A DNA stretch of 64,000 bases, from positions 13,191,621 to 13,255,620 of the forward strand of contig OY482854.1 in assembly GCA_960531495.1 (NCBI GenBank). The letters are read 5' to 3'. Below are positions 33,359 through 44,615 of this stretch, piece by piece. The position numbers and the translations under genes were made by a program. The notes under the pieces are model-generated. The model worked only from the letters and a program-made list of their open reading frames with translations, was not told the DNA's origin and searched no databases. Position 1 is the stretch's first letter, and every line of letters begins with the position of its first letter. Source of the stretch: Zeus faber. Its lineage: Eukaryota > Chordata > Actinopteri > Zeiformes > Zeidae.

Positions 33359-34555
33359 ATAATGGTGCCAGGGACCCCTGCAATGCACACCTGTTATCCT
33401 ACCTTTAAGCCTTTGAGCCACATAGAAGGACTTGACACAATGACGAAATTTAAAAATTCCCAATTGGGCGCTGAGGACTCCATATGTGGCTCATCGCATG
33501 GAACTGTGCGGTCAGTTAAAAAGCAGAATCTCAGTATTAAACTCTGGTTTTCAAATGCAACTCCCACCCAACAGCTCAGTCAGACCTCAGCAGTTCCTGC
33601 CTCCTCATTATGATTATTAACTCAGACTACACACACGCACAGGTGTTTCATTCACGTATTTTTTAAATGCATGAAAAATTAAAAACTGGCCACTAGATGT
33701 TGATTCAATGGAAGTCAATGGAAAAAGAAGAAACTTCTCACGAGAACCACAGAGTCAAAGGTCTGTACCTCAGCGTACCTCTACTAGCGGGTGTCTCCGT
33801 TGTAATTCGAAAAAAAAAATCACTGTTCCATAAAGGACTATTAAGGCTCATCACAGAGAGATATGTTTGAGGGCGTAGCCTCTATCTCTCGTTTGCATTC
33901 GGGCAAAGTGGGCGCGTCTCTCCCTTCCTCAGACTGCCCGTCACATGAAATGAAAATAGGAACACCGTATAATTAGCAGCTCCTAAAGCAGGGTACACGT
34001 GACAAGATAATCAAGCCCATTTTGGCCCCGATTCCCCCCTTTTCAGACAATCGTAAGCGATGCCCAGATTTTTTGATGCTTCCAAAGATCTTGGTGCCGG
34101 ATCATCCTGTGGTGTGAGGCATGTCAGGATTGCTTTTTTTTTTTTTTTTAACTTCCCCCATCCGCCTGGAAGTCCGTCCTGGCCGCACCGATCGCACCGT
34201 CCATGCTCACGCCCTCTCCATTTTCTCTTGGATTTTCTGTAAAAAAAATATAGTAGCGTAGCTACTTCTTCCGAAACGTCCTCCGCCCTGTCCGACTCGG
34301 GGCAACATTAGGGCTCTGGTTGTTGGCGATGTTGTAATGTCCGCCGCTGAATAGTTGCTCGCTGCTATAGGAACACAACTGTTAAATTCATCGTGATATG
34401 CATCATTATGTTTTGTGGTGATCTTGTAGACCTTGTAGCGTGGGCGGGGCATGGCAGGCATGCCACCACGACATCTAGACCAGCAGTCTTTTTGTCCTTT
34501 ATCGCGCCGTGTCACCGTGGTCAAAGCGATGGAGGTGAATCAGGCTGGAAGAGCT
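33357..34555. other. Stretch without gene; possible old repeat
   Basis: 33690-33730 (GGCCACTAGATG and CAATGGAAGTCAATGGAAAA) is typical of an old fish dispersed repeat. A poly-T run lies at 34135-34149. No gene. Confidence 0.35.
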
Positions 34556-34909
34556 CGTTCATTGTCAATTTGGCGCTCATTATTTAACGCATTAACAAAT
34601 TAACGTGCGGTTTATAAGTGTGCGCGAACAACATAGTCGATAATAATGAGCAACGAGCGCGCCTGCCGCCGTTCTATCCTCCCTCTTCATTCCCTCCGTC
34701 CCTCCCTCTCTGTTCGGGGGCCCTTCGCGTCGATAGGACGTGATGTGCCGCGACGATGAGCTAATAAAGAGCCAATAAAGCGGGAAGAACGGCCCTGCCA
34801 GCGGGCTGTAAAACGGCTCAACACACCCTCCCTAAAATGCAAAGCAAGCCTCCGCCTCCTTTATCGAGGAGAGGAATATTAAACAGGAGAAGTAAAGGAG
34901 AGACCGATG

Positions 34910-34910
<1 letters not shown>
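34556..34910. promoter_or_regulatory. Candidate conserved non-coding segment
   Basis: Complex sequence with clustered homeodomain/CDX-like motifs (TTTAACGCATTAACAAATTA near 34583; GCTAATAAAGAGCCAATAAA near 34758) and several CpGs (GAGCGCGCCTGCC). This is texture only; there is no evidence of conservation. Confidence 0.25.

Positions 34911-34958
<48 letters not shown>
34911..34958. repeat. GA microsatellite
   Basis: Pure (GA)n of about 48 bp. Confidence 0.95.
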
Positions 34959-34959
<1 letters not shown>

Positions 34960-36523
34960 ATAACATTTTCGTTCCAGTGTCCATTTTGGGAGTACTTTTA
35001 ATTGATTAAAGTACCCCGAGGTGAGCCGCATCAACAGGAGTGGTTCAAATCAGTCCATCCCCGTTGAGCGCCAAGCAGGCTGAGTCGTGCGGCGCCGGTA
35101 CCGCCGCCGCCGCCGTCAACCGTCCCATCCGGATGCCTCGGAACCACGCGGTTCGCTCACGCGGCGATGCGGGCCCCCCACCCCCACCCGTCGACGAAAC
35201 GGCCGCCGCGGCGACGCGGGGGCGTACTTTGCACTCGCTCTGGGTGCGCGAGTCGGTTAATACCTGAAATTTAAATTTAAATGGGAAATCAGTGTCCGTC
35301 CCTGTGGGCGTCAACCATCTGCCTCTCCTGCAGAGTGTTGAAAGTGACAATTAAGGATGTTCTTTATTGCTTGGAGCGCGGAAAAATAAAAACGCACAAT
35401 GAAACCCGCCGCCTTAAAGAGGGGAAGCGGAATTAGAGGAAAACGGTACGGGAGTTTTTTTGTTTTTTTTCCTATTATGACTAAGCTGACGCTATCTCTC
35501 TTCGGCGCCGCGTGATAAAACTCCAAAGGGTGAATAAAAAAAGTTTATCCCGTGAGGATTGATGTCCTCAACAAAGTAGAAGTAATGGGCTTGTTTTCCA
35601 AGAAAGGCAATTCCTCAATATCTTAATGGCCGCTCGCCGGCGCGCACAGCCTCCAGGTGGGTTTGTATTTCTCCGGCGTCCGGATGAGATTTGCATTCGC
35701 TTGCGTGGTGTTACCCTCCCTACCTTCCTCAAGCCTGTTGGAGTGTTTTGGTTTTTTTTTCAATGTTTTGTTTTTCACTTGCCGTGGAGATGCGAGACGC
35801 GTCGCTCGAAAAACTCCGCTCTCGAATAAGCTGGGAGGCGCGGTTTCCCTGATTTGACAGGAGCTAGGCTAGCTGAACCCATCTGCGGCCATGCATTGCG
35901 CTAACAGACTCAAGACAACAGACAGGGGTACAATTGGTATTGACCGTTTTCTGTGACTCTGGGTAAAGAAAGACATAGAGCAAATTTCTTCCCCCAAAAA
36001 ATGTAAAAGTGTCTGGATAAAAGTCACACAAAAACATATAAATGGTTTTATGTGACTTTGTGACTTTCAAGATGTATAGAGTTTAAAAGGGAAGTGTGAA
36101 AACGGCAACTGCCTCGAAACACTGAAAGCCGGCTGCGCCCAAAGCAGTTTTCGGCAAACAATCACCTTACTGCGGGAAAAGATCGAACCGGCTGAAAGTG
36201 GCTTCATTTCGGGCTAAAAAATTAAATGGGCTCGCCGTGTCTGCTTCATTAACAGGTCGTCCGTTCCACCTCCAAAGCCGGAGTTACAGCTCAATTTATT
36301 TCACATTTTCTGCTTTCTGGTTGTTTTGGTTCTTTGTTTTTTTTTGTTTTTTTTTGTTTTTTTTATGCGGGGGCGAGCCGCGTCCCCCGAGACGAGTTCA
36401 GTGGAACATTCCGGCCGACTCTGAATAGAAGCAGGTGTCGGGGTGAACGCCAGAGGTCGGGGACATTCACACACTCATTGTGGCGATGACGCCAGAAGGG
36501 GCCCTGGGTCGTGGCCCTTGTCG

Positions 36524-36526
<3 letters not shown>
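34959..36526. other. CpG-containing stretch with CCG and T-rich runs
   Basis: A (CCG)n of about five units sits at 35099-35115 in a CpG-rich patch (35080-35235). A T/G-rich (TTTTTTTTG) run lies at 36337-36364. The palindromic AAATTTAAATTTAAAT is at 35268-35283. No gene was recognised. Confidence 0.4.

Positions 36527-36588
<62 letters not shown>
36527..36588. repeat. CT microsatellite
   Basis: Pure (CT)n of about 62 bp. Confidence 0.95.
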
Positions 36589-36592
<4 letters not shown>

Positions 36593-36959
36593 CCATTTCC
36601 TGTGGGAGCTAGAACATCCTGAACAACACCCACCCACAACAAATAACAAATACCCAGCCCTCTCCATAAATAGACCTGAGGGGTTCTTCCTGGTCCTCTG
36701 ACCTGCGGCGGGGGCGTCCACGGACGAGGCTTGATTTCACGGTGATTTGATCGAAGCTCCAACTCATTTGAGGCGAGCGACGCTGTACCGAACAAAAGAG
36801 TCGGGGAAGGAAGGAAACCGGGAGGAGGAAGACGGTGCTGAAGGTAAAGCGCAAGGGCGGAGGAATCCGTGCCCGTGCACCAGATCGTGCAGGATTCCAT
36901 TCATTTCTTGACAGCATCCAGGTTCACCCTCGTCTTCGCTCTGAGACGGCCATTTTCTT

Positions 36960-37280
36960 CTCTCCAAAAGTTTTCCTTCTTCCTTCATCCCTTGAGGTGG
37001 TGGGGGATATTTTTGGTTCTTTTTTCCTATGAATTTTCATCCATTTTAATAGTTCACTGACCACAACGAGCTAAGCTGCTTTATCAAATCCACCGCGACT
37101 CACTTTCACTCCTTGCATGTGGCGGACCCCGCCACCAACAACAACAGAGCCAGCACATAGAGGAGCACATGCATCATGCAAACATATTGAAAGGATGGTT
37201 TCTTATAAAGTGGCGGCTAAATAAAGTATCAAATATGGGTTTCCCTTAACAAAAGAATTACCACTTCAAACCCTTTTACG
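36960..37280 (+). repeat. Dispersed repeat family B, copy 2
   Basis: GGCGGACCCCGCCACCAACA at 37121-37140, with downstream ATAGAGGAGCACATGCATC, GGTTTCTTATAAAGTGGCGG and AGTATCAAATATGGG matching the copy at 46240-46620 in the same order. Confidence 0.65.
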
Positions 37281-37383
37281 ATTCACATCACAACTCAACC
37301 TCTGGAGAATTCAGAGTTGTTGTCTTTTGAACTGAACCCAACCCAACCCAAGTGGATCGAAGGTTCCTCAGCCCGCATTCCGT

Positions 37384-37462
37384 TTTTTTTTTTTTTTGTT
37401 TTCTTGGGACAAAACAATCAAACCAAGTCCCCCCAAAAAAAAAAAAAGAGTCGGGGGGGGGG
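37384..37462. repeat. Opposed homopolymer runs (T, A, G)
   Basis: T15 near 37384-37398, A-run near 37435-37446 and G-run near 37453-37462 within 80 bp. The T and A runs can pair as an imperfect hairpin. Confidence 0.8.
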
Positions 37463-38039
37463 GTGATAAAGATGTTTAAGGATATAAAAAACCCCAAACA
37501 GCCGCAGCGAAGTGACTCCAGCGTGACAATGGTGATAGATGATACAGTAGGATAATGGATGACAAATCACATATTTCTCAACTAACGCCTTGATGGATCC
37601 AGAAACGGTCAATGCAGTCGATTAACCAAGAGAGCCAAAACGGAGCCAGACTGATAGATGGTGGCGGCGATGAACACCAGGTTAATGGGTTTTAAAAATC
37701 AGACCCCGTCTAGCTGGTATAAAGCATCGAGGATAAAACTGATGAATGGCCGACTATATTCAATTATCTTGGCAGGTTTTTTTTGTGCTCTGTCAACTCC
37801 ACTGTAGGGCGTCTTAGGGTTCTTGTTTTTCTTTCTTTTTTTTTTTTTTTTTACCAACTGCTGAAAGTAAATTACCTGTCAAGATGTTGGACTCCGTGCT
37901 GCCTGTGATCATCCGAAGGATAATAGACCAGCATCGCAATATATTTGTTTCATTTATGCTTTGGGTCGTTATATGCAAAGAGATTCGGCAGCTGAGATTT
38001 TTTTCCCCCTGCAAGTTGTTGGCAAAATACAAGTGTTTT

Positions 38040-38330
38040 TAGGAAAGATAAGATAACTCTGTATTGATCACCGGGGAGAAATTTGAGGGAATCCGAGGGA
38101 GCAAAATTGTTTTGTTTTGTTGTTCTAGTTGCTCCTTTGGTAGGAAGAACAGCGGTTCATGAATCCAATATGTCCTCAGCGACGCATAACAAAGCTCACT
38201 ATCATAAGATAAGACATAAAATACAGGAGTCACTGTGTATTCTCAGTGAATTAGACACCACCACCGGCATTTTTCCCGCGAGAAGATACGATAAGATAGG
38301 ACTTTGCTAATCTCCGGGGGGGAATTCAGG
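38040..38330 (-). mobile_element. LINE-tail-like fragments (minus strand)
   Basis: 38046-38093 (AAGATAAGATAACTCTGTAT followed by TGATCACCGGGGAGAAATTT) is the reverse complement of a LINE end with TTATCTTATC. 38285-38325 (GATACGATAAGATAGGACTT followed by CTCCGGGGGGGAATTC) is a second similar end in the same orientation. Confidence 0.45.
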
Positions 38331-38549
38331 ACGCCGAACCTGCGGCCTCACTCCCGCCAGGGTACGATCAAAGATCAACGCGGGCGATGTTGATGAGGTC
38401 AAATATCGCAATAGCTTTGAGGAATACCTCGATAGCCATAATTTGACGACACTTTGGGGATGACTATCGGTGCTTTGGTAAGATATTAACACACAAGAAA
38501 CAGTCATTAGTAATGTGCATATTATGACCAAGCAGGTGGAGGTGTTGAT

Positions 38550-39190
38550 TTGAAACAGCTAGAACAGTCTATGAAGGTTGGAATCTCATATCGCGATATG
38601 GATATCATATCAATATAACGCCATTTCCTACTAGAACGGTCTATGAAGTTCAGAAAGTTGTATAACTTTGCTGTAATGCTCCAACATTTAACTACATCAC
38701 AATATTATAATGATCCCAGAAGATTTCTGGTCTCATATCACAATATTCATATTATGTTGATATATATTGCTTAGTCCTAATTCAGAGTTATTACTGTCAA
38801 CGAAAACAAAAATTTTAATATATTAATAAAATGTTTATCAAAAACAAACTATATAAATGATGATTACAACACAATCAAGCAATAAAATAAAAACTGATAT
38901 GAATTATATAACAACATTACAATAAAAATATCCCACACAATATCCTGTCTCATATCACAATATCAATATTATATTGATACCCTGCCCTTATTCAGGGTGA
39001 TTATTGTTGAAACAAAAAAATTTACAAAAATAAATAATTTGTCATAAAAAACTGAAACAACAGAAAAAATATCAAGCGATAAAATAAAAATAAACATGAG
39101 TCATATCATGTTACTATAAAAAAAATCCCAGACGATATCTCATTTTATATTACAATATCAATTTTATATTGATAAATCGCCCAGCCCGAA
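38550..39190 (+). mobile_element. 'TATCGATA'-rich repeat relic (family E), copy 2, with internal tandem
   Basis: Starts with CAGCTAGAACAGTCTATGAA (compare 11753) and ends with TTGATAAATCGCCCAGCCC. Between about 38730 and 39190 a roughly 200-bp unit is repeated: GTCTCATATCACAATATTCA near 38734, GTCTCATATCACAATATCAA near 38950 and a decayed third at 39137. Each is followed by AT-rich text with a CAAGC(A/G)ATAAAATAAAAA motif. So this copy grew by tandem duplication. Confidence 0.65.
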
Positions 39191-39760
39191 GTCAATGTCG
39201 TCAATGGATAATCATCTTCTATCTATCTTCTGTCTTATTTAAGACAGTTATTTTATCCTTGTAAAGTGAGCGGCGGCTTCTCGGAACTCGTCCACACATA
39301 TGAAGATATTTCTCAGAAGGATTTTAAAATGCTCACATTAGCCAGGCCTCTAGGGGGCGATAATATACCATAAAACTTGATGCCAACCACCACAGAGGAA
39401 CATTACGGGCGCGCAGCGTATTGAGCTTCTTCATAATATTCATACACGACACCGTTCCCGAAGTTGGAGAAACGTTCTTATGGAGACAAAGAGAACAACA
39501 TGATGGGCGTTTGCCCGTTCCCGGCGCAGGTGGCGGTCCTGACGTCAATACAAATACACTGGAAACATAGTTTTGACGACTCTCCACGCTGGAAGCTTTT
39601 TTACCGATTATTAAAAGGCGGCTTTCGGGTGGACGGGAGGCCAAAACGCAGAGAAAACCCAACGTTTTTTTTTTTAAATATCCATATACGAGTGGACTCT
39701 ATATACGACAAGTTCCTCAGTGAGTTGTTGCTTTTGGACCGTGGGCTCTGTTCGCTCGTG
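39191..39760. other. Stretch without gene
   Basis: Unique-looking sequence with a T-run at about 39664-39675. The left part overlaps the decayed end of family E. Confidence 0.35.
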
Positions 39761-39764
39761 GCAC

Positions 39765-40060
39765 GCGGCCAACTTCCCGAAACGACTCTGCGGCCGCGGC
39801 GCGGTCCGGGTCGCGGCGTGGACCCCTCGCCGAAGCGCCGCCTCCCGCTTTTGATGAGCGCCCACTGCCCTCTGCGGCCCCAGGCACTACTTTTAATGAC
39901 GGGCTCCGAGGCCGCTCTCCGTACCCGGAGGACGGTCCGTGTGCCGCTCCGTTTTTAACTGCAGAGTAGGAAGGAACTTTGCGGCCCTGGCGCCGCGTCG
40001 GGTCCGGCTGCACGGCCGTAAAACTGCACTTAGGAGCGATGCGCCGCATCCGAACGACTT
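39765..40060. promoter_or_regulatory. CpG-rich patch
   Basis: High CpG density (GCGGCCGCGGCGCGGTCCGG and similar) over about 300 bp. Overlapping 60-160 codon frames on both strands show no domain. Possible CpG island; no transcript feature is fixed. Confidence 0.3.
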
Positions 40061-40417
40061 CAAGGGAGAGAGGACGAGGACGAAGTGCTGCGTTCACAGT
40101 CGTCTCTTTGAACCCGCCGTTGCATAATGTAACGGAACGCAACACCGGGGAAAACACCCCAAAACACACGCAAGAAAATGTGAATAGTGGCTTAATAGTG
40201 GATTAAAGAAAGACACTCCGCTCCCTGAGAAAGCCTGACATCAACAACTATTTAGGATATGAACACATTACAGCAGACAACCTTGAATTACAGTATATTC
40301 ATTAGAGATCTCGTCCAGATGACATCCTTGAAGAATGTATAATCAGAGGTTTTTCTCAAAGCACACCGACCTTGAGAACTTTACTGAAAAAAGAAACAGA
40401 ACTTGCATCAATGAAAA

Positions 40418-40486
<69 letters not shown>

Positions 40487-40515
40487 CAAACATCATCATC
40501 ATCATCATCATCATC
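40418..40515. repeat. ATT/AAT palindromic triplet array plus ATC array
   Basis: (ATT)n at 40418-40456 turns directly into (AAT)n at 40457-40486, so the whole is one perfect palindrome able to form a 30-bp hairpin. Then (CAT)n follows at 40491-40515. Three related triplet arrays abut within 100 bp. Confidence 0.95.
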
Positions 40516-40872
40516 TCAGAGCCCAATTATCTGGCGCTCAACCGGCTGCGATTTGGAGGAAACAACTCGTCCTGAAAACATCAAGTTCATGGGATGATAG
40601 TAAGAGCGACAGACCTCACGAGGCTCCGCTGCTTCAGTCATGAGCCACAGACACAGGCCTGATCGAGACCGAACAACCAAACAAACAAACAAATAGGGCT
40701 TTGTATGTATTCGCCCCCGCCGCAAATTATGTATGATGGTTCTATTTTGGGCGAAAAACCCGAAAAGATGCTCGCGGCTCTTCCAACAATGAGACACTGT
40801 TTATAAACCATGAGAAACTGTCAGTGGAGATTCTGCACAAATTAAATTTGATTGTTAAAAAATGTATTAATA

Positions 40873-41770
40873 CACATCGATCAGCCACAACATTAAAACC
40901 ACCACTCATGATCAAAAATATTGTGTAGCTCCCCCTCGTGCCACCAAAACCGCTGTGACCCGTGGAGGCATGGACGCCACAAGACCTCTGAAGGTGTCCT
41001 GTGGTATCTGGCACCAAGACGTTAGCAGCAGATCCTTTAAGTCCTGGAAGTTGCGAGGTGGGGCCCCCATGGATCGGGTTCGTTGTTCCAGCACATCCAA
41101 CAGATGCTCCATCGGATCGGACCCTAACTCCAGCCATCCACACGATGTAGAAGAAAACACGATTCATCAGACCAGGCCTCCTTCTTCCATTGCTCCATGG
41201 TCCAGTTCTGACGCTCACGTGCCCATTGTAGGAGCTTTCAGTGGTGGACAGGGGTCAACATGGGCACTGTGACCGGTCTGCAGCTACACAGCCCCATACA
41301 CATCAAGCTGTGATGCACTGTGTGTTCTGACACCTTTCTATCATAGCAGCATTAACTTTTCACAAATTTGTGCTACAGTAGCTCTTCTGTGGGATCGAAC
41401 CAGACGGGCTAGACTTCACTCCCCACACCCATTATTGAGTCTTGGGCGCCCATGACCCTGTCACCAGTTCACCGGTTGTCCTTCCTTGGAGCACTTTTGG
41501 TAGGTACTAACCACTGCAAAGCAGGAACACCCCATAAGACCTGCTGTTTTGGAGATGCTCTGACCCAGTCGTCTAACCATCACAATTTGGTCCTTGTCAA
41601 AGTCACTCAGATCCTTACGCTTGCCCATTTTTCCTGCTTCCAACACATCAACTTCAAGAAGTGACTGTTCACTTGCTGCCTAGTATATCCCACCCCTTGA
41701 CAGGTGCCACTGGAACAAGATGAGCAATGTTATTCACTTCACCTGTCAGTGGTTTTAATGTTGACCAGTG
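40873..41770 (-). mobile_element. Internally deleted Tc1-like DNA transposon
   Basis: About 898 bp flanked by TA on both sides (40871-40872 and 41771-41772). Its terminal inverted repeats share TCA(G)CC/TCAACATTAAAACCAC-type sequence (left end near 40879, right end near 41765 on the other strand). The 5' end reads AGTGGTTTTAATGTTGACCA on the plus strand. Minus-strand text is typical of a widespread fish Tc1-like family: a transposase N-terminal helix-turn-helix part at 41461-41646 and a C-terminal part at 40912-41160. From my knowledge of intact relatives, several hundred bp of the catalytic middle are missing, so the copy cannot move by itself. Confidence 0.85.
40912..41646 (-). pseudogene. 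Broken Tc1-like transposase gene
   Basis: The N-terminal fragment (start near 41628) reads as a helix-turn-helix DNA-binding region: [15 protein letters not shown] and then [17 protein letters not shown]. It stops with TGA at 41461-41463, where relatives have an arginine codon; a C-to-T change at a CpG would explain it (inference). Downstream text in other frames keeps EQWKKEAWSDES-like and LLLTSWCQIPQDTFRGLVAS-like pieces of the catalytic and C-terminal parts. The DDE region is incomplete, so the gene is dead. Confidence 0.8.
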
Positions 41771-42639
41771 TATATACAATATATATTCCCGGTGTTTCTA
41801 AACATCCATGCAAAAAAAATGTTAATAATTTTGAATGTCTGTACTATGCAAACACATTGTTGACTTATGAAGACCGACAGACAGACAATAGGCATTCATA
41901 ATAAAGAAAAAATTGGGAAATTGCCAATATGCAATAAACCTAAAAAGATCCCAAGAAAATGAAATATTGGCAATAAACAATAAGCCCAAATCGATATTCA
42001 AGTTGTTCAATTTGCATAACTACAGTATATGAAATAAAAACGGAACGTATACTATGTCTACCGGGGTGGAAAAACCAAATGCTTATAATACAATAAATAC
42101 AGTTTTGCAGAAGATCCCCCCGCTCAGAAGACGTGACACACATTCTGGGCTCAGCTTTACATGTTTTAACCCAGTTTGAGCTGAGCGTCATGCTTGACAT
42201 CAACACGCCGTAGATTTACCCAAATCGGGGGCGCACAGAGCCGTGTGGGCGCAGCGCGCCAACATCAGCTCGGGCCGCTCTACATTATTAATGCTGCTTG
42301 TGTGATCTGACGTACGGAGGAGGCTGGAAATCACACGTTGCTCGAGATGAGACACGATGACACTTATAGAAGGCAGGGATGGGGCGACGCCACTTTTTCA
42401 TTTCCAATCGCCAAACAGATGCCACAGCCTGTAGTATCTGCCGATTCCCATCCCGTATTTTATTAGCTACCCGTTGGAATAAAATAAGCAATTGGAAGCC
42501 GCTTTCAGACGCTCACATCCACTTTGCAGAGCTCGATTCGATGCATTAAAAAAAGAACAATGTGCAACCAAGTGCTTTGTCATGTTTACGTTCATGTTCA
42601 ATGCTGACGCTGCATATCTTGCGTTCCGCTGTGCTGCCT
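41771..42639. other. Stretch without gene
   Basis: Contains AT-rich text similar to the 'cycling AT' repeats (CAATAAACAATAAGCCCAAA and ATCGATATTCAAG near 41970-42000) and one CGACGCCACTTTTTCATTTC segment. No gene. Confidence 0.35.
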
Positions 42640-42845
42640 CCGCGCTCCGCCTTGAAATAATCCCGCCGCGCCGACGCGTCTCGCTCCGCGCGGTTGCCGC
42701 CCCTTGGTTGCCGGGCGACCTCTCTTTACGCCGGGTCGCGCCGTGCCGCTGCTACTTCACCCCGTGTCGTGAATGAGGCGCGGACGCGGGGCGGCGGCTA
42801 CGAGCGCAACGAGCGCCTTTCACCGCCGCGTTTCAGGGGGAAATT
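42640..42845. promoter_or_regulatory. CpG island-like patch with X-box-like site
   Basis: Very CpG-rich (CCCGCCGCGCCGACGCGTCT). At 42707-42719, GTTGCC-G-GGCGAC fits the RFX X-box consensus (RYYNYY, 1-3 spacer, RRNRAC). Other GGTTGCC words occur nearby (42692, and in the repeat pair at 43195 and 44578). It could be a promoter. No first exon could be identified on either strand. Confidence 0.35.
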
Positions 42846-43097
42846 CATACGACGATGATATGGGATTACAACGCAAATTATGTCTGATATCGCATCCAGC
42901 CGTTGAGGCCGATATCGCAGCCGATGCCGATACAGGATCGGACCGGTACAGCCGTACTAGAAATTTTCAAATTTCTAAATTGTATTATCTATAATTCTTT
43001 ATTATCTACATAATGAGATAACACAGGCAGTATGTTCACTATCTCTCTATGTCGACGAGTGAGCCCAATATGGCAAGAAGCAGTTACACCCTCCAGT

Positions 43098-43232
43098 ACT
43101 GACCCACCGCCGAATTTGAACATGGAGAATGTGACACAACGGCTCTATGAGGGGTCTATTTTATTATGATCATTATTTTTTTAATTAACTTTTGGAAACG
43201 GTTGCCGACACTGACAAAACGGTTGCCGAACT
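43098..43232 (+). repeat. Local duplication pair, copy 1
   Basis: CCGCCGAATTTGAACATGGA, then GAATGTGACACAACGGCTCT, ATGAGGGGTCTATTTTATTA and GCCGACACTGACAAAACGGT. It matches 44458-44615 in the same order and orientation, about 1.36 kb away. Confidence 0.8.
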
Positions 43233-43904
43233 GTAATTGAATTCATGAATTAAGAGTAGGGGAAATGATGGGGAAATTCGATCTCAGAATTATTTAATTT
43301 CTCTTTTTGTCTTAGAATTACAGCTGGACTCATTTTTGCGATGCAATCAGCCACGCCCACCTACAGAGCCGACATTGGCCCATGGTTATTGCTCTCATTT
43401 TAGATTTAGGTTTATTTCCCTGGTTCCTACTGGGATGAAATGGAAAACGTGAACTTCCGCTCTGTGGTGCTCGTTTGACAGTTGCTCTTTAAGAAATATA
43501 CTAAGGAAATTAAAGACTGATATTTAGAGAAATGATTTCTAAATTATTTCCAAGTATTAGGTATTAAGTATTAATGTATTTTAGTGATGAATGTTGACAG
43601 TGATTGAAATTTAGATATCATGAATTCAAATTTAACGACTATTCTATTGACTTTTAAGGGTTAGGTTTAAATGAGTTTATTTCTTTAAATTTAAGACCTT
43701 TTAATGACTTTTCAATCGAAATATTTGAAAATTGGAGGCATTTTAAGCCTTTTTAAGGACCTGGAGACACCCTGGAATGAGTTTTGTACACATTTAAAAG
43801 GGTATTAACAGCGAATATTTGCAAATTGAAGACTTTTTAAGCCCTTTTGCGCTGGAATGATGTGAAGTGCTGAGTGTGGGAGTGACTTACGGAGCAAAGA
43901 GGGA
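43233..43904. other. AT-rich stretch between the duplication copies
   Basis: AT-rich sequence; no gene or clear repeat. The right end grades into a purine-rich segment and a (GAAA)n run. Confidence 0.4.
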
Positions 43905-43918
43905 GAGAGAGAAAGGGA

Positions 43919-43937
43919 CGAAAGAAAGAAAGAAAGT
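43919..43937. repeat. GAAA microsatellite (short)
   Basis: (GAAA)n of about five units. Confidence 0.85.
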
Positions 43938-44027
43938 TGTGAGGATGTTCTAAGGATGTCAGATCGAGGTCGAACGAGGTGTACATGGAGGAGATGAGGA
44001 CCTGGAAGAGATCCCACGTCGAACAAA

Positions 44028-44345
44028 CAAAGAACGCGCAGAAGAACAAAGCCGCCGCCGCCGCCTCCACCCCCCTCCCCGTCCTGTCGTCTTTCTCTTC
44101 CTCTCCACCGTCCCCCACTTTCCTCTCCCTCACCCCTCCCTCCCCCCCCGCTCGCGGCGCTTCCTCCAGCTCCGCTCGGCGTCTTCCTCTTCCTCCTCCG
44201 TCTAAATATTTGATAGGCTGCGGCCGCGCGCTGCCTCGGCATCTGTCCCGCGCTTTGATCGCTGCTTTGTCGCTTTTCGGAGGAAGAGGAGGAGGAGGAG
44301 GAGGAGGAGGATGAAGAGGAGGACGAGGAGGAGGAGAGCGACTCT
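44028..44345. repeat. GCC/CCT-rich and GGA-rich low-complexity segment
   Basis: (GCC)n at about 44049-44066, C-runs to 44155, then a GAGGAGGAGG array at 44279-44337. The minus-strand 145- and 220-codon frames here are rich in Gly/Pro/Arg and Ser because of these tracts, and no domain is recognisable. CpGs are frequent (44220-44265). Confidence 0.75.
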
Positions 44346-44457
44346 TTCGTGGCGGAACAAGAGACAATGGAGTCGCGCGGAACAAAGGGAACTCACTCGA
44401 CGCGTCGTCTCTCTCTCCGTCAAACGGAACTGTTTTCGCGGCTCTCCCTCGCCGCAG

Positions 44458-44615
44458 TCTGACCCGCCGCCGAATTTGGAGATGGAGAATGCGACACAAC
44501 GGCGCTATGAGGGGACTATTTTATTATTCTCATTATTATTTAAATATTTGATTTTTTTTTACACTTACTTTTGCAAACGGTTGCCATGGTTGCCAACACT
44601 GACAAAACGGTTGCC
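44458..44615 (+). repeat. Local duplication pair, copy 2
   Basis: Second copy of 43098-43232: CCGCCGAATTTGGAGATGGA, ACGGCGCTATGAGGGGACTA and CCAACACTGACAAAACGGTT. It is longer because of extra AT-rich text near 44535-44565 and an additional GGTTGCCAT unit (44580-44588). Confidence 0.8.

Noticed and set aside
32368-33390. 340-codon minus-strand frame
   Set aside because: Crosses AC and GA repeats; no domain and implausible composition.
43837-44499. 220- and 145-codon minus frames rich in Gly/Pro/Arg/Ser
   Set aside because: Driven by GCC, GGA and GA tracts; no domain and no flanking gene structure.
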